Translations under genes and position numbers: made by a program | Shown: piece after piece, positions 41,711-49,103 of the stretch | Layout of the letters: the number at the start of each line of letters is the position of its first letter | How positions within the stretch are numbered: the first letter of the stretch is position 1 | Notes under the pieces: model-generated | Seen by the model: only the letters and a program-made list of their open reading frames with translations | Database searches by the model: none | What the model was told of the DNA's origin: nothing | NCBI GenBank assembly: GCA_002774705.1 | Contig: PFCN01000033.1 | Location: 1,277-53,399 of the forward strand | DNA: 52,123 bases | Direction of reading: 5' to 3' | DNA from: Candidatus Niyogibacteria bacterium CG10_big_fil_rev_8_21_14_0_10_42_19 | Lineage (GTDB): Bacteria > Patescibacteriota > Minisyncoccia > 1-14-0-10-42-19

Positions 41711-42798
41711 TGTCGATTTTAAATATAGAAATTAAAAAACTACCTCAGTCTCAAGTAGAGATATTGTGTGAAGTGTCGGCCGATGAATTTGAGAGCGCTT
41801 ACGATAAGGCCGTAAAAGAATTCAATAAAAAAACCAACCTTTCTGGTTTTCGTCCGGGCCACACGCCAGAAAAAATCTTGATCGAAAAAATAGGAGAAGA
41901 AGTAATAATGGAGCGCGCCGTCCATCTTTGCATCGAGAAAGCATATCCGGAGATATTAAAAGAAAATAAAATAGACGCGGTCGGGCGTCCTCAGGCGTCT
42001 ATTACTAAAATCGCCCGCAATAATCCTTTGGGGATAAAGATAATCACATCAGTAATGCCCGAAATCAAATTACCCGAAGACTACAAATCGATCGTTAAGG
42101 AAGTAATGGTAAAAAAAGAAATAGTTGTTGTTGAAGATAAAGAAGTTGAAGAATCTTTGGAGTATCTCCGTAAATCAAAAGAACGTAAAAAAGACGCGGG
42201 TCCCAGACAAGATCCATCCTCACAGGAGAACTTGGCCGAGCCGGCCCCAAAACCCGACCCGTCGCCAGAACTTAATGATGAATTCGCGCAGAGTTTCGGT
42301 AATTTTAAAACTTTAGACGATCTTAAGTCGGCGCTCCGCGATAACATAAAAATGGATAAAGAAGTTAAGGCGCGAGAAAAAAAGAGAGTCGAGGTTCTTG
42401 AAGCTCTTTCTAAAAAAATTAAAATACTCATTCCGGAGGTGTTTTTAGAGAATGAAAAAGAAAAAATGATAGCAGAACTAAGGTCATCTATCGAAAATAT
42501 GGGCATGAAGTGGGATAATTATCTTGAACACGTGAAAAAATCGGAAGAAGAACTTAAAAAAGGATGGGACAAGGAAGCCGAAAATCGCGTATATTACGGA
42601 TTTATTTTGCGGGAGGTGGCTGATCAAGAAAAGTTGGAGCCGACTGAAGAAGAAATAGAGGCTCACACCCACCAGATACTTTCGACCTATCCGTCCAGTG
42701 AATCGGCTAAAATTGACAGAAAAAAACTGAAAGATTACGCTTATGGTATCTTGAGAAATGAAAAAGTATTCCAGCTTTTTGAATCTTTTTCTTCCTGA
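41710..42798 (+). CDS. tig: trigger factor, PPIase domain missing
   Basis: A 362-residue ribosome-bound chaperone. N-terminal ribosome-binding domain (~1-115) with the signature loop GFRPGHTPEKI, and the C-terminal helical arms (~200-362). The FKBP-type peptidyl-prolyl isomerase domain that normally sits between them (about 90 residues) is absent; a short charged, Pro-rich linker (~160-195, RKKDAGPRQDPSSQE) takes its place. The holding-chaperone role should remain and isomerase activity should be lost. Stop-start overlap with hppA; clpP follows, as often seen with tig. Confidence 0.88.
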   Translation: MSILNIEIKKLPQSQVEILCEVSADEFESAYDKAVKEFNKKTNLSGFRPGHTPEKILIEKIGEEVIMERAVHLCIEKAYPEILKENKIDAVGRPQASITKIARNNPLGIKIITSVMPEIKLPEDYKSIVKEVMVKKEIVVVEDKEVEESLEYLRKSKERKKDAGPRQDPSSQENLAEPAPKPDPSPELNDEFAQSFGNFKTLDDLKSALRDNIKMDKEVKAREKKRVEVLEALSKKIKILIPEVFLENEKEKMIAELRSSIENMGMKWDNYLEHVKKSEEELKKGWDKEAENRVYYGFILREVADQEKLEPTEEEIEAHTHQILSTYPSSESAKIDRKKLKDYAYGILRNEKVFQLFESFSS

Positions 42799-42844
42799 TA
42801 TTTTTAAATAAATTAAGTATTTAAATTCAAATAAAATTAATAAT

Positions 42845-43474
42845 ATGGAAAATTATTTAATTCCAACCGTAATAGAAAAGTCGCAATTTGGAGAACGCGC
42901 CTATGACATTTATTCGCGCCTGTTAAAGGAGAGGATTGTTTTTTTGTCCGGTCCTATTAACGATCCCATAGCCAATACGGTTATTGCCCAGCTTTTGTTT
43001 CTGGAATCGCAGGACCCAAAAAAAGACATTGAGCTTTATATAAATTCACCTGGAGGTTCTGTTTCGGCAACGCTCGCCATTTATGACACGATCAATCACA
43101 TAAAACCGGATGTTTCGACCATTTGCGTCGGTTTTGCCGCATCGGGCGCCGCTATTTTACTTGCGTCTGGCGCTGATGGAAAAAGACACGCTCTCCCTAA
43201 TTCGGAAATAATGATCCATCAGGTTTTGGGGTCGGCTGAAGGTCAGGCGGTTGAAATAGAGATTTCGGCCAAGCATATTTTAAGGGTCAAAGACAAATTA
43301 AACGAGATTCTTTCGAAACATACCGGACAGTCTTTAGAAAAGATCGAACAAGATACGGACCGCGACTTTTTTATGGACGCCGAGGAAGCTAAAAAGTACG
43401 GGATTGTTGACCGGATAATTCGTCCGAAAGGAGGAAGGGTGCCGGAAAAAATAATTAAGAACAACAAGAAATAG
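42845..43474 (+). CDS. clpP: ATP-dependent Clp protease proteolytic subunit
   Basis: A 209-residue serine protease. The catalytic triad is visible as Ser100 (GFAASGAAILLASGA), His125 (EIMIHQ) and Asp174 (DTDRDFF). The SPGGSVSATLAIYD motif and the C-terminal EAKKYGIVDRIIRP are conserved. Forms the tetradecameric barrel used with ClpX or ClpA/C, none of which are in this window. Last gene of the nusA-clpP run. Confidence 0.96.
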   Translation: MENYLIPTVIEKSQFGERAYDIYSRLLKERIVFLSGPINDPIANTVIAQLLFLESQDPKKDIELYINSPGGSVSATLAIYDTINHIKPDVSTICVGFAASGAAILLASGADGKRHALPNSEIMIHQVLGSAEGQAVEIEISAKHILRVKDKLNEILSKHTGQSLEKIEQDTDRDFFMDAEEAKKYGIVDRIIRPKGGRVPEKIIKNNKK

Positions 43475-43524
43475 ATTTCGGTGGGAGAATATCCTCGCGC
43501 CTATTTTTTATACTCATCAAACTC

Positions 43525-43608
43525 ATTTACTATCCCGTTCAATGACCGTTGAGCAGGATAGTAAATATTATAAAAATAAAAATCCTCTCCGCGAACACGG
43601 AGGGGATT
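43525..43608 (+). terminator. two hairpins after clpP
   Basis: First, ATTTACTATCC pairs with GGATAGTAAAT (43525-43535 with 43556-43566), with a further GTTCAA/TTGAGC inner stem. Second, AATCCTCTCCG pairs with CGGAGGGGATT (43581-43608), followed by a T-rich run. The second is the likely terminator of the nusA-clpP transcript. The gap 43475-43830 otherwise holds only the small membrane ORF listed next. Confidence 0.6.
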
Positions 43609-43637
43609 TATATATATTTTGCTCTTTTTGGAGAGCT

Positions 43638-43754
43638 TTACTTTTTTAGGATATATTTTATTTCACTCAACTCTTTGCAGATAGAATACATCCACGCGAA
43701 AAAGACAAAGAATACTATAAAAATTACTCCTCCAGAAAAAATACTACTTTCCAA
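43638..43754 (-). CDS. possible 38-residue small membrane protein
   Basis: A minus-strand frame ending at the TAA at 43638 encodes one strong membrane helix (GGVIFIVFFVFFAWMYSI) followed by a short basic amphipathic tail CKELSEIKYILKK, which has protein-like composition. There is no ATG; TTG at 43754 is the assumed start, and the frame stays open further upstream toward the PLP enzyme. A Gly-rich SD-like GGAGGAG lies inside. May be a genuine small protein with a non-ATG start or a remnant of a longer one. Confidence 0.35.
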   Translation of the reverse strand: MESSIFSGGVIFIVFFVFFAWMYSICKELSEIKYILKK

Positions 43755-43830
43755 TTCTATATCAAGCTGCCGATTCCCAATGTAGAAAATAACGCAATTA
43801 AAAAAGATACAAGCGTCAGCATGGAGAGCG

Positions 43831-45147
43831 TCATCGGTTTTTTCTCTTCTTCTTTTGTGTTTTCGTAAGCCGCCTGCCGGTATTGATTATATGTCGCGTA
43901 GAGCGTCGCAGATGTGCCGCGCAGCCATTTTGCGTTTCAAGATATTTGAACGCTTCTTTGAAGGCGCTTTCGATGTCTTCGTAGTTTTCGATGCCCACCG
44001 CGAGGCGGATCATTGTATCGGCGATGCCTTTTTCGAGGCGTTTCGCGCGGGGAATTGCGGCATGGGTCATCAGAGCCGGACACTGGATCATAGTAGTAGT
44101 CGAACCCAGCGAAACGGCCAGTTTGATGAAAGTATTATCCGAAAGATAGTTCAGTAATTTCTCGACCATTTTCATGTTGCCTTTGAGCTCAAAACTCAGA
44201 ACTCCGGAGCATCCCTTCATCTGACTTAAGGCCAGAATGCGGTTGCCGCTTGTTGCGAGTCCCGGATAGTAGACTACGGACACCATCTTGTGACCCGACA
44301 GAAACTCGGCAATCTTCGCGGTATTTTCGTTGTGCCGCTGCATGCGGAGCTCGAAGGTTTCCAAACCCCTGTTGATTAGAAACGCATCAAACGGTCCGAT
44401 GGATGGACCTAAAAGTCCTGCTGTTGCCTTCACTTTGGCAATAATCTTTTTGGTTGAGACAACCGCTCCCGCCACAACATCACTGTGGCCGTTGAGATAC
44501 TTGGTCGCGCTGTGAAAAACGATGTTGGCGCCCATTTCGATGGGCCGCTGATTATAAGGCGAAGCAAAGGTGTTATCGATCATGAAGATCAGGTTGTGCT
44601 CTTTGCAGACCTTGGCAATCAAGCGGATATCGAATATCTCGAGCGTCGGGTTGGCCGGCGACTCAATGAACACGGCCTTGGTATTTTTGTTGATTGCGTT
44701 TTTCAGATTTTCCAAATCATTGAGATCGACGAAATGAACCTTTATTCCCAGCTTATTTGGACAAAAATGACTGAAAAGATCATCCGTGCATCCATAGACC
44801 GTGGGGCAAGAGATGATTTCATCTCCCTTTTCAAAAAGAGCTATCATCGTATTAGAGATAGCGGCCATCCCGGAAGAAAACATTCGTCCCGCTTCGGCCC
44901 CCTCAAGGGAGGCAATCTTTTCTTCGATTATGGTGGCATTCAACCCGCCAAAGCGACCATAAAAATATCCCTCTTCCTTACCGGCAAAAATATTGGCCGC
45001 CGTTTGAACATCCGGAAAACGGTAATTTGCCGTCTGGAAAATAGGCACCTTTGAACACGGTCCTTTGACCTCAACCTTGTCTTCCGTTTTGCTTCCGTGG
45101 ATAGCGCGGGTCGCAATGCCGCGACCCCTCTTTTCTTTTTTTGCCAT
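43831..45147 (-). CDS. Cys/Met metabolism PLP-dependent enzyme (methionine gamma-lyase/cystathionine synthase family)
   Basis: A 438-residue fold-type I PLP enzyme: substrate and PLP residues in MFSSGMAAISNT, YGC (Tyr118), Asp191 in MIDNTFASP, Lys216 in FHSATKYLNGHSDVVAG (Schiff base), and SLGSTTTMIQCPALMTH. The family includes methionine gamma-lyase, cystathionine gamma-synthase and O-acetylhomoserine sulfhydrylase. Sequence alone does not decide, but lyase fits best with no other sulfur pathway here. The usual YSRxxNPT motif reads YGRFGGLN (63-70). The last ~20 residues form a Lys/Arg-rich tail absent in typical members. The gene is visibly GC-richer than its neighbours, suggesting transfer. 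Confidence 0.85.
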   Translation of the reverse strand: MAKKEKRGRGIATRAIHGSKTEDKVEVKGPCSKVPIFQTANYRFPDVQTAANIFAGKEEGYFYGRFGGLNATIIEEKIASLEGAEAGRMFSSGMAAISNTMIALFEKGDEIISCPTVYGCTDDLFSHFCPNKLGIKVHFVDLNDLENLKNAINKNTKAVFIESPANPTLEIFDIRLIAKVCKEHNLIFMIDNTFASPYNQRPIEMGANIVFHSATKYLNGHSDVVAGAVVSTKKIIAKVKATAGLLGPSIGPFDAFLINRGLETFELRMQRHNENTAKIAEFLSGHKMVSVVYYPGLATSGNRILALSQMKGCSGVLSFELKGNMKMVEKLLNYLSDNTFIKLAVSLGSTTTMIQCPALMTHAAIPRAKRLEKGIADTMIRLAVGIENYEDIESAFKEAFKYLETQNGCAAHLRRSTRHIINTGRRLTKTQKKKRKNR

Positions 45148-45360
45148 CGTAGCAACCCCCGTTATTTTATTTTTAATCTACTTGAGTCCGGAGTTTTTCC
45201 GGCGAGTATCCTTCTATTTTGAACTTTGGCATTAAATAATTATATCTGTCAATAACACGTAATGTATCATGACTTCAGTGGCACTAAATAGGTAAAACAT
45301 AAAAACGTCACACACAAGTACCCATATATAGGAAAGGTGAGGAGAGACGCGGTTTTTTAA

Positions 45361-45387
45361 TTGACATTTGTATAGGAGTACTATAAT
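45361..45387 (+). promoter_or_regulatory. promoter of the M16 peptidase gene
   Basis: TTGACA (45361-45366) and TATAAT (45382-45387) lie 45 nt upstream of the ATG. The spacing is only 15 nt, shorter than optimal, so the promoter may need an activator or be weak. A GGAG ribosome site lies about 7 nt before the start. Confidence 0.55.
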
Positions 45388-45431
45388 TTTATAAAAGAAA
45401 TAAGAACTTTGAGCAGAGAGGAGAGCGACCG

Positions 45432-46715
45432 ATGAAAGAAAATATCGTGGTTTCGTGTCTTTCGAACGGCATTCGTGTCATCACGCAAGAGAGAGAAACC
45501 GAGGCAGTCGCGTTTTGTTTTTTTGTCGGCTGTGGTTCGAGAAATGAAAAAGATGAAATAGTTGGAGTTTCTCACGCGCTTGAGCATTCGATGTTCAAAG
45601 GCACTTCTTTAAGAACGGCACACGACATTGCAAGAGAAACGGAAGGCAAGGGAGCGGAGATCAACGCTTTTACGTCGGAGGAGTGTACCTGTTATTGGTT
45701 CGCGGCTCCGGCTGATACATTCAGGGAAGTTGCCGAAGTTTATGCCGACTCTCTTCATAATTCTCTTCTTGACGAAAAAGAATGGTCCACAGAACAAAAG
45801 AATATTCTTGAAGAGCGTCTTATGTATGAGGAGAGCAACACGTTGTGCGTTCAAAGCATTTTACTGCCGGAGGCAATGTTTAATCTGCAGATGAGCGTTA
45901 TCGGTTCGATAAAGACGATCAAAAGAATAAAACCTATCCACATGCGGGAGCTGATAAAAGAATGGTATTTGCCCGAGAACATTATTATTTCGGTTGCCGG
46001 GGGTATCAAACATAAGGTCATTCTTGAAATATGCGAAGAGTTGTTCGGGAATTTTCATAAGTCTTGGGATGTGAACCCAAAACTTCCAACCCTAAATCCC
46101 CTACCCGCGCAAAGCCCCGAGCCCTATGTTGAAAAAATAAGAAAAGAAAAGCAATTCGGTATCGCCATGGGTTTTCGCGCTTATTCCAAAACAGATGAGC
46201 GTAGTCATGCGGCAAGTCTTTTGAATTTGATTCTTGGCGGGGGGATGTCCTCGCGCTTATTCCAGGAGGTAAGAGAAAAAAGGGGTTTTGCTTATTCCGT
46301 CTATTCTTCGCGTGAGGGATTTAAGGATACCGGAACATTTTCAATTACGGCATTTACATCCAATCCTCTTGAGGCCCTTCCGGTTATTATTAAAGAACTG
46401 GGCAAGATCAGGAAGTCTCCGGTGAGCGATCGCGAGATCCGGGACGCAAAAATCGCAAGGAAAGCTTTTTCTAAAAAGGAAGAAGGCTCCGTTTCTTTTG
46501 CTTTAAGAAATGCTTCGTCTATTTTTTACCACGGCAGAATAATCGGTCGTGATGAAGGATATAAAAAAATAGAAGGCGTTAGTAAGAAAGATATTTTGGC
46601 CGTAGCGCGGGATATTTTTGTCCCCGATAATATCACGATCGCCTTAACTGGTCCTCGGTCTTGGTATCCGGAGATACAAGAAGAAATACATTTTAATTTT
46701 AAAAAACGGCTTTAA
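45432..46715 (+). CDS. M16 family zinc metallopeptidase
   Basis: A 427-residue pitrilysin-family peptidase with the inverted zinc motif HALEH (His48, Glu51, His52) in SHALEHSMFKGT, the NAFTSEECTCYW strand and the third ligand Glu127/128 in EQKNILEER. The C-terminal half has the inactive partner domain (GGGMSSRLFQEVREKRGFAYSVYS). Active half and partner half in one chain match mitochondrial-processing-peptidase-like bacterial proteins. No signal peptide, so probably cytoplasmic peptide turnover. Divergent from the PLP enzyme. Confidence 0.92.
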   Translation: MKENIVVSCLSNGIRVITQERETEAVAFCFFVGCGSRNEKDEIVGVSHALEHSMFKGTSLRTAHDIARETEGKGAEINAFTSEECTCYWFAAPADTFREVAEVYADSLHNSLLDEKEWSTEQKNILEERLMYEESNTLCVQSILLPEAMFNLQMSVIGSIKTIKRIKPIHMRELIKEWYLPENIIISVAGGIKHKVILEICEELFGNFHKSWDVNPKLPTLNPLPAQSPEPYVEKIRKEKQFGIAMGFRAYSKTDERSHAASLLNLILGGGMSSRLFQEVREKRGFAYSVYSSREGFKDTGTFSITAFTSNPLEALPVIIKELGKIRKSPVSDREIRDAKIARKAFSKKEEGSVSFALRNASSIFYHGRIIGRDEGYKKIEGVSKKDILAVARDIFVPDNITIALTGPRSWYPEIQEEIHFNFKKRL

Positions 46716-46726
46716 GCCGTTTTTTT
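46701..46726 (+). terminator. terminator of the M16 peptidase gene
   Basis: AAAAAACGGC-TTTA-GCCGTTTTTTT overlaps the final codons and stop of the peptidase gene, with a perfect stem and T run on the plus strand. Confidence 0.85.
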
Positions 46727-46770
46727 ATATTTAAATATTTTTTTGTTGCTATTTTTTTTCTTTCTAAAAA

Positions 46771-46791
46771 AATCCCGCTTTTAGCGGGATT
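46771..46791 (-). terminator. terminator of the glutamate dehydrogenase gene
   Basis: AATCCCGC-TTTTA-GCGGGATT hairpin, followed in minus-strand reading by a long T run, 6 nt after the dehydrogenase stop. Confidence 0.85.
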
Positions 46792-46796
46792 GATAA

Positions 46797-48119
46797 TTAT
46801 TCATTGAAAAATGGAAAATCGTTTTCGTCGGGCCATTTTCCTTCGTGTTTACCTTCAAATGCTCCGATAAGGCGTTCTATCGCAAGGTGATAGGCGCCCA
46901 TGCGGAGAGTTGTATTATACCGTACCGAAGTTTTTACCACTTCCGCGGTATTTATTTGCATTCTTTTTTCAAGACGGTCAGTTACCTCTTCCATCGAAAA
47001 TCGACGAGTTCGCGTATTTTGCAGCCATTCATAATGGGAAACAGTGACTCCTCCGGCGTTGGCCAGAATATCCGGAACGCAGATAATACCTTTATCTTTA
47101 AAAATTTTGTCGGCTTCCGGAGTGGTTGGGCCGTTGGCAAGCTCGAATATAAAGGGGGCGTTAACACTTTCCGCATTTTCTTTATTAAGCACATTCTCAA
47201 TCGCCGCAGGCACCAGAATGTCGCATGCAAGGGTCAGGAGAGTTTTATTGTTTATTTTTTGGCCTTTTTTGAATTTAGAAATGGTTTTTTTCTCTCTGGA
47301 CTCTTCATCTAATTCTTTGAAAGAAAATCCTTCGGGGTTATAAATTCCTCCATTCACGTCGCTTACGGCTATGACTTTCACGTTAAAGCTTGGAGCAAGT
47401 TTTATAAAATTCGATCCGACATTTCCGAATCCCTGAACCACCGCTTGAAGGGTGTGACTTGGAAGTACGCGTTGTTCCTGTAAACTTTTAAGCACGTAGA
47501 AGCCGCCCAAAGCCGTCGCGATCTTGCGTCCGTGGATGCCGTCCGAACCATGAGCGACGGGCTTTCCCGAAACCACCGCGTCAGGATGAGGAATATGCCG
47601 GCGTTGGTTCATGCTGATGTATTTATTAGCAATGACCGACATGATGCGCGCATCCGTTCCCATATCCGGAGCCAAGCGGTCCAGTAATGGCCCGATGCTG
47701 TCTCCGAGCTCGGAGACGAATTCCTCGGTTATCGTTTTCAGATCGGAAAACGAATACGCGCGAGGGTCAATTGCTATCCCGCCCTTAGCGCCTCCGAAAG
47801 GAAGCCCGACAACCGCGTTCTTAAGGGTCATATCCATTGCCAGACCTTTCATCTGCTCTATCGTAACGAGCGGATGATAGCGCAGGCCCCCGCCATAAGG
47901 ACGGAGTCCCGTGGAATAGGGATTCCGGTGCTTTATGCGGATTGCCTGAAAATGATGATATTTTCCATCGGTAAGTTTGGCGCGGATAGTGAGAGCTAAT
48001 ATTTCTTTGAAACTTTTCAATTCCTGAACTTGCCAGGAATCATTTTTATGCCCCTGCTCTTTTAGAGCGGTGTCCATGTAATGCAAAACGTGCTCAAATA
48101 GAGGATTTTTTTCGGCCAT
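46797..48119 (-). CDS. glutamate dehydrogenase (Glu/Leu/Phe/Val family)
   Basis: A 440-residue NAD(P)-dependent dehydrogenase: GGGLRYHP substrate loop (77-84), catalytic Lys in LPFGGAKGGIAIDP (Lys112), nucleotide-binding VVQGFGNVG, and FELANGPTTPEAD and PDILANAGGVTVSHYEW near the C-terminus. The reaction is glutamate + NAD(P)+ to 2-oxoglutarate + NH4+. Leucine or phenylalanine specificity cannot be excluded, but the overall pattern fits glutamate. A single gene with its own terminator. With the 2-oxoacid oxidoreductase it could feed amino-acid carbon into energy metabolism. Confidence 0.9.
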   Translation of the reverse strand: MAEKNPLFEHVLHYMDTALKEQGHKNDSWQVQELKSFKEILALTIRAKLTDGKYHHFQAIRIKHRNPYSTGLRPYGGGLRYHPLVTIEQMKGLAMDMTLKNAVVGLPFGGAKGGIAIDPRAYSFSDLKTITEEFVSELGDSIGPLLDRLAPDMGTDARIMSVIANKYISMNQRRHIPHPDAVVSGKPVAHGSDGIHGRKIATALGGFYVLKSLQEQRVLPSHTLQAVVQGFGNVGSNFIKLAPSFNVKVIAVSDVNGGIYNPEGFSFKELDEESREKKTISKFKKGQKINNKTLLTLACDILVPAAIENVLNKENAESVNAPFIFELANGPTTPEADKIFKDKGIICVPDILANAGGVTVSHYEWLQNTRTRRFSMEEVTDRLEKRMQINTAEVVKTSVRYNTTLRMGAYHLAIERLIGAFEGKHEGKWPDENDFPFFNE

Positions 48120-48193
48120 GTGCCTTTCCTCCGGTTTATTTAAAAGAAACTCCTATTATCTTATTAACCCTTAGACGGGAAAAAGTAAAGAAA

Positions 48194-48217
48194 ATCCCCA
48201 CCATTTATGGCGGGGAT
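48194..48217 (-). terminator. terminator downstream of the small gene pair
   Basis: ATCCCC/GGGGAT with CCAT/ATGG inner stem around a TT loop. In minus-strand reading a TTTTCTTTACTTTTT run follows. It lies just past the end of the decayed gene and before glutamate dehydrogenase. Confidence 0.7.
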
Positions 48218-48225
48218 CATATCTT

Positions 48226-48482
48226 TTACTCTATAATTACCACGTCATTATCTTTATTGAGCATCAATTTGCCACTGCTCAGCAGAGATATGACCGCATA
48301 ACAGACATCTCCTTCGTAACAAAAGGAACCCGCTTAGTCCGCAATACATCAATAATCTCATCCAAAGACATGGAAGCATTCTTTTATTTTAAAAGATGCT
48401 CGATCCCTGTTTTTAGTCCGCTATAAATCTTAAGTTTTTCGACGATTGTTCTTTCGTCACGACTTTTTCTTGTTGGTGTCAT
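48226..48482 (-). pseudogene. decayed small winged-helix-like gene (in-frame stop plus frameshift)
   Basis: From ATG at 48482 a 32-codon frame (MTPTRKSRDERTIVEKLKIYSGL...) stops at 48384, resumes in the same frame (MSLDEIIDVLRTKRVPFVTK), then needs one frame change near 48318 to continue as EGDVCYAVISLLSSGKLMLNKDNDVVIIE to the TAA at 48226. The reconstructed product resembles the neighbouring gene, whose end reads VSQIKRAVWCLIDCGELDFNINRKFVI, so it is probably a dead duplicate. The 48120-48498 gap otherwise contains only the terminator described here. Confidence 0.5.
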
Positions 48483-48498
48483 GCAACATCATTTGAGT

Positions 48499-48705
48499 TT
48501 ATTTTTTTCTGATAACAAATTTTCTATTTATATTAAAATCCAGTTCCCCGCAATCTATTAGGCACCATACGGCTCTTTTTATCTGAGAAACACAATATGG
48601 CTTTTTCAAAAGCTTGCTGAGTATTACGCTCATCGTTGTTTCGCCTTCAACCCCTACCAGAAGCAGTATGCTTTTTCTCAGACGCTTGTCTTTTTTGGAT
48701 ATCAA
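48499..48705 (-). CDS. small winged-helix-like protein, unknown function
   Basis: A 68-residue basic protein with TTG start at 48705, chosen because a perfect GGGAGG site lies 5 nt upstream. A longer frame starts with another TTG at 48813, and its extra 36 residues look non-coding. The C-terminal half (SVILSKLLKKPYCVSQIKRAVWCLIDCGELDFNINRKFVIRKK) has the helix-helix-strand-turn-strand pattern of a small winged helix, with two Cys. Lies between its decayed relative and tRNA-Ala. I do not know its family; it could be a small DNA-binding regulator. Confidence 0.5.
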   Translation of the reverse strand: MISKKDKRLRKSILLLVGVEGETTMSVILSKLLKKPYCVSQIKRAVWCLIDCGELDFNINRKFVIRKK

Positions 48706-48844
48706 ATCGTCCTCCCTTTCGGTTTTGGTTTTTAATGTACATCTTGAGGTGGGCGATAGAGCCCCGCATTCGCGGGATTGCTGTTTGTTACCAATCGTTT
48801 CACTCTTGGACAAACAGGGAAAACTACCGTTTGCGCAATGTTCA

Positions 48845-48952
48845 TCCCGTTAGAAGTTTAACTTTGGACTCACCGGGAATCGAACCCGGGCCTCCGCAAT
48901 GCGAATGCGGTGTAATACCACTTTACTATGAGCCCATATACTTATAACGGGA
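48845..48952. repeat. inverted-repeat element enclosing tRNA-Ala
   Basis: TCCCGTTAGAAG (48845-48856) and CTTATAACGGGA (48941-48952) are inverted copies with one mismatch. They belong to the same repeat family as 1668-1841 and 25091-25180. The intervening 84 nt hold the complete tRNA-Ala. On its right the element abuts a truncated tRNA. Confidence 0.6.
48865..48935 (-). tRNA. tRNA-Ala (anticodon CGC)
   Basis: Minus-strand cloverleaf of 71 nt: acceptor GGGCTCA with TGAGTCC and a G3-U70 wobble, the hallmark identity element of alanine tRNA; anticodon stem CCGCA/TGCGG with loop TTCGCAT giving CGC; T arm CCGGG-TTCGATT-CCCGG; discriminator A. No encoded CCA. Confidence 0.94.
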
Positions 48953-48986
48953 CGGGTGCGCTGTTATACCACTTGACTACGGGCCC
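48953..48986 (-). pseudogene. tRNA remnant (5' half)
   Basis: On the minus strand, acceptor strand GGGCCCG, TA, D arm GTC-AAGTGGTATAA-C and an anticodon-stem start GCGCACC are present, then the sequence runs into the inverted repeat (TCCCGTTATAAG) at the anticodon. No 3' half follows, so it is not a functional tRNA. Confidence 0.55.
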
Positions 48987-48989
48987 TAA

Positions 48990-49013
48990 ATTCCGGCGTA
49001 GCCGGAATCGAAA
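48990..49013 (-). pseudogene. tRNA T-arm-like remnant
   Basis: Minus strand GTTTCGATTCCGGC then TACGCCGGAAT: a T-loop with the right T-stem strand, ending in an ATTCCGGC-TAC-GCCGGAAT hairpin. Looks like the 3' end of another decayed tRNA lying just upstream of the 5'-half remnant. Confidence 0.35.
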
Positions 49014-49103
49014 CTAAATACTAAAACTTCTCTTAGTATTTCAAATTAAGATTAATATAAATTTAGAAATAAGTTAAGTCCTCCAACGATTTGATATAAG
49101 CCC

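Noticed and set aside
43549..43785. 78-codon plus-strand frame after clpP
   Set aside because: It runs through both hairpins and the small membrane frame on the other strand; composition reflects AT bias.
48614..48947. Plus-strand frames across the small gene and tRNA-Ala
   Set aside because: They read through a tRNA gene and a repeat on the opposite strand.
49016..49041. AAATACTAA/TTAGTATTT hairpin as a terminator
   Set aside because: AT-only weak stem without a T tract; likely insignificant in AT-rich DNA.
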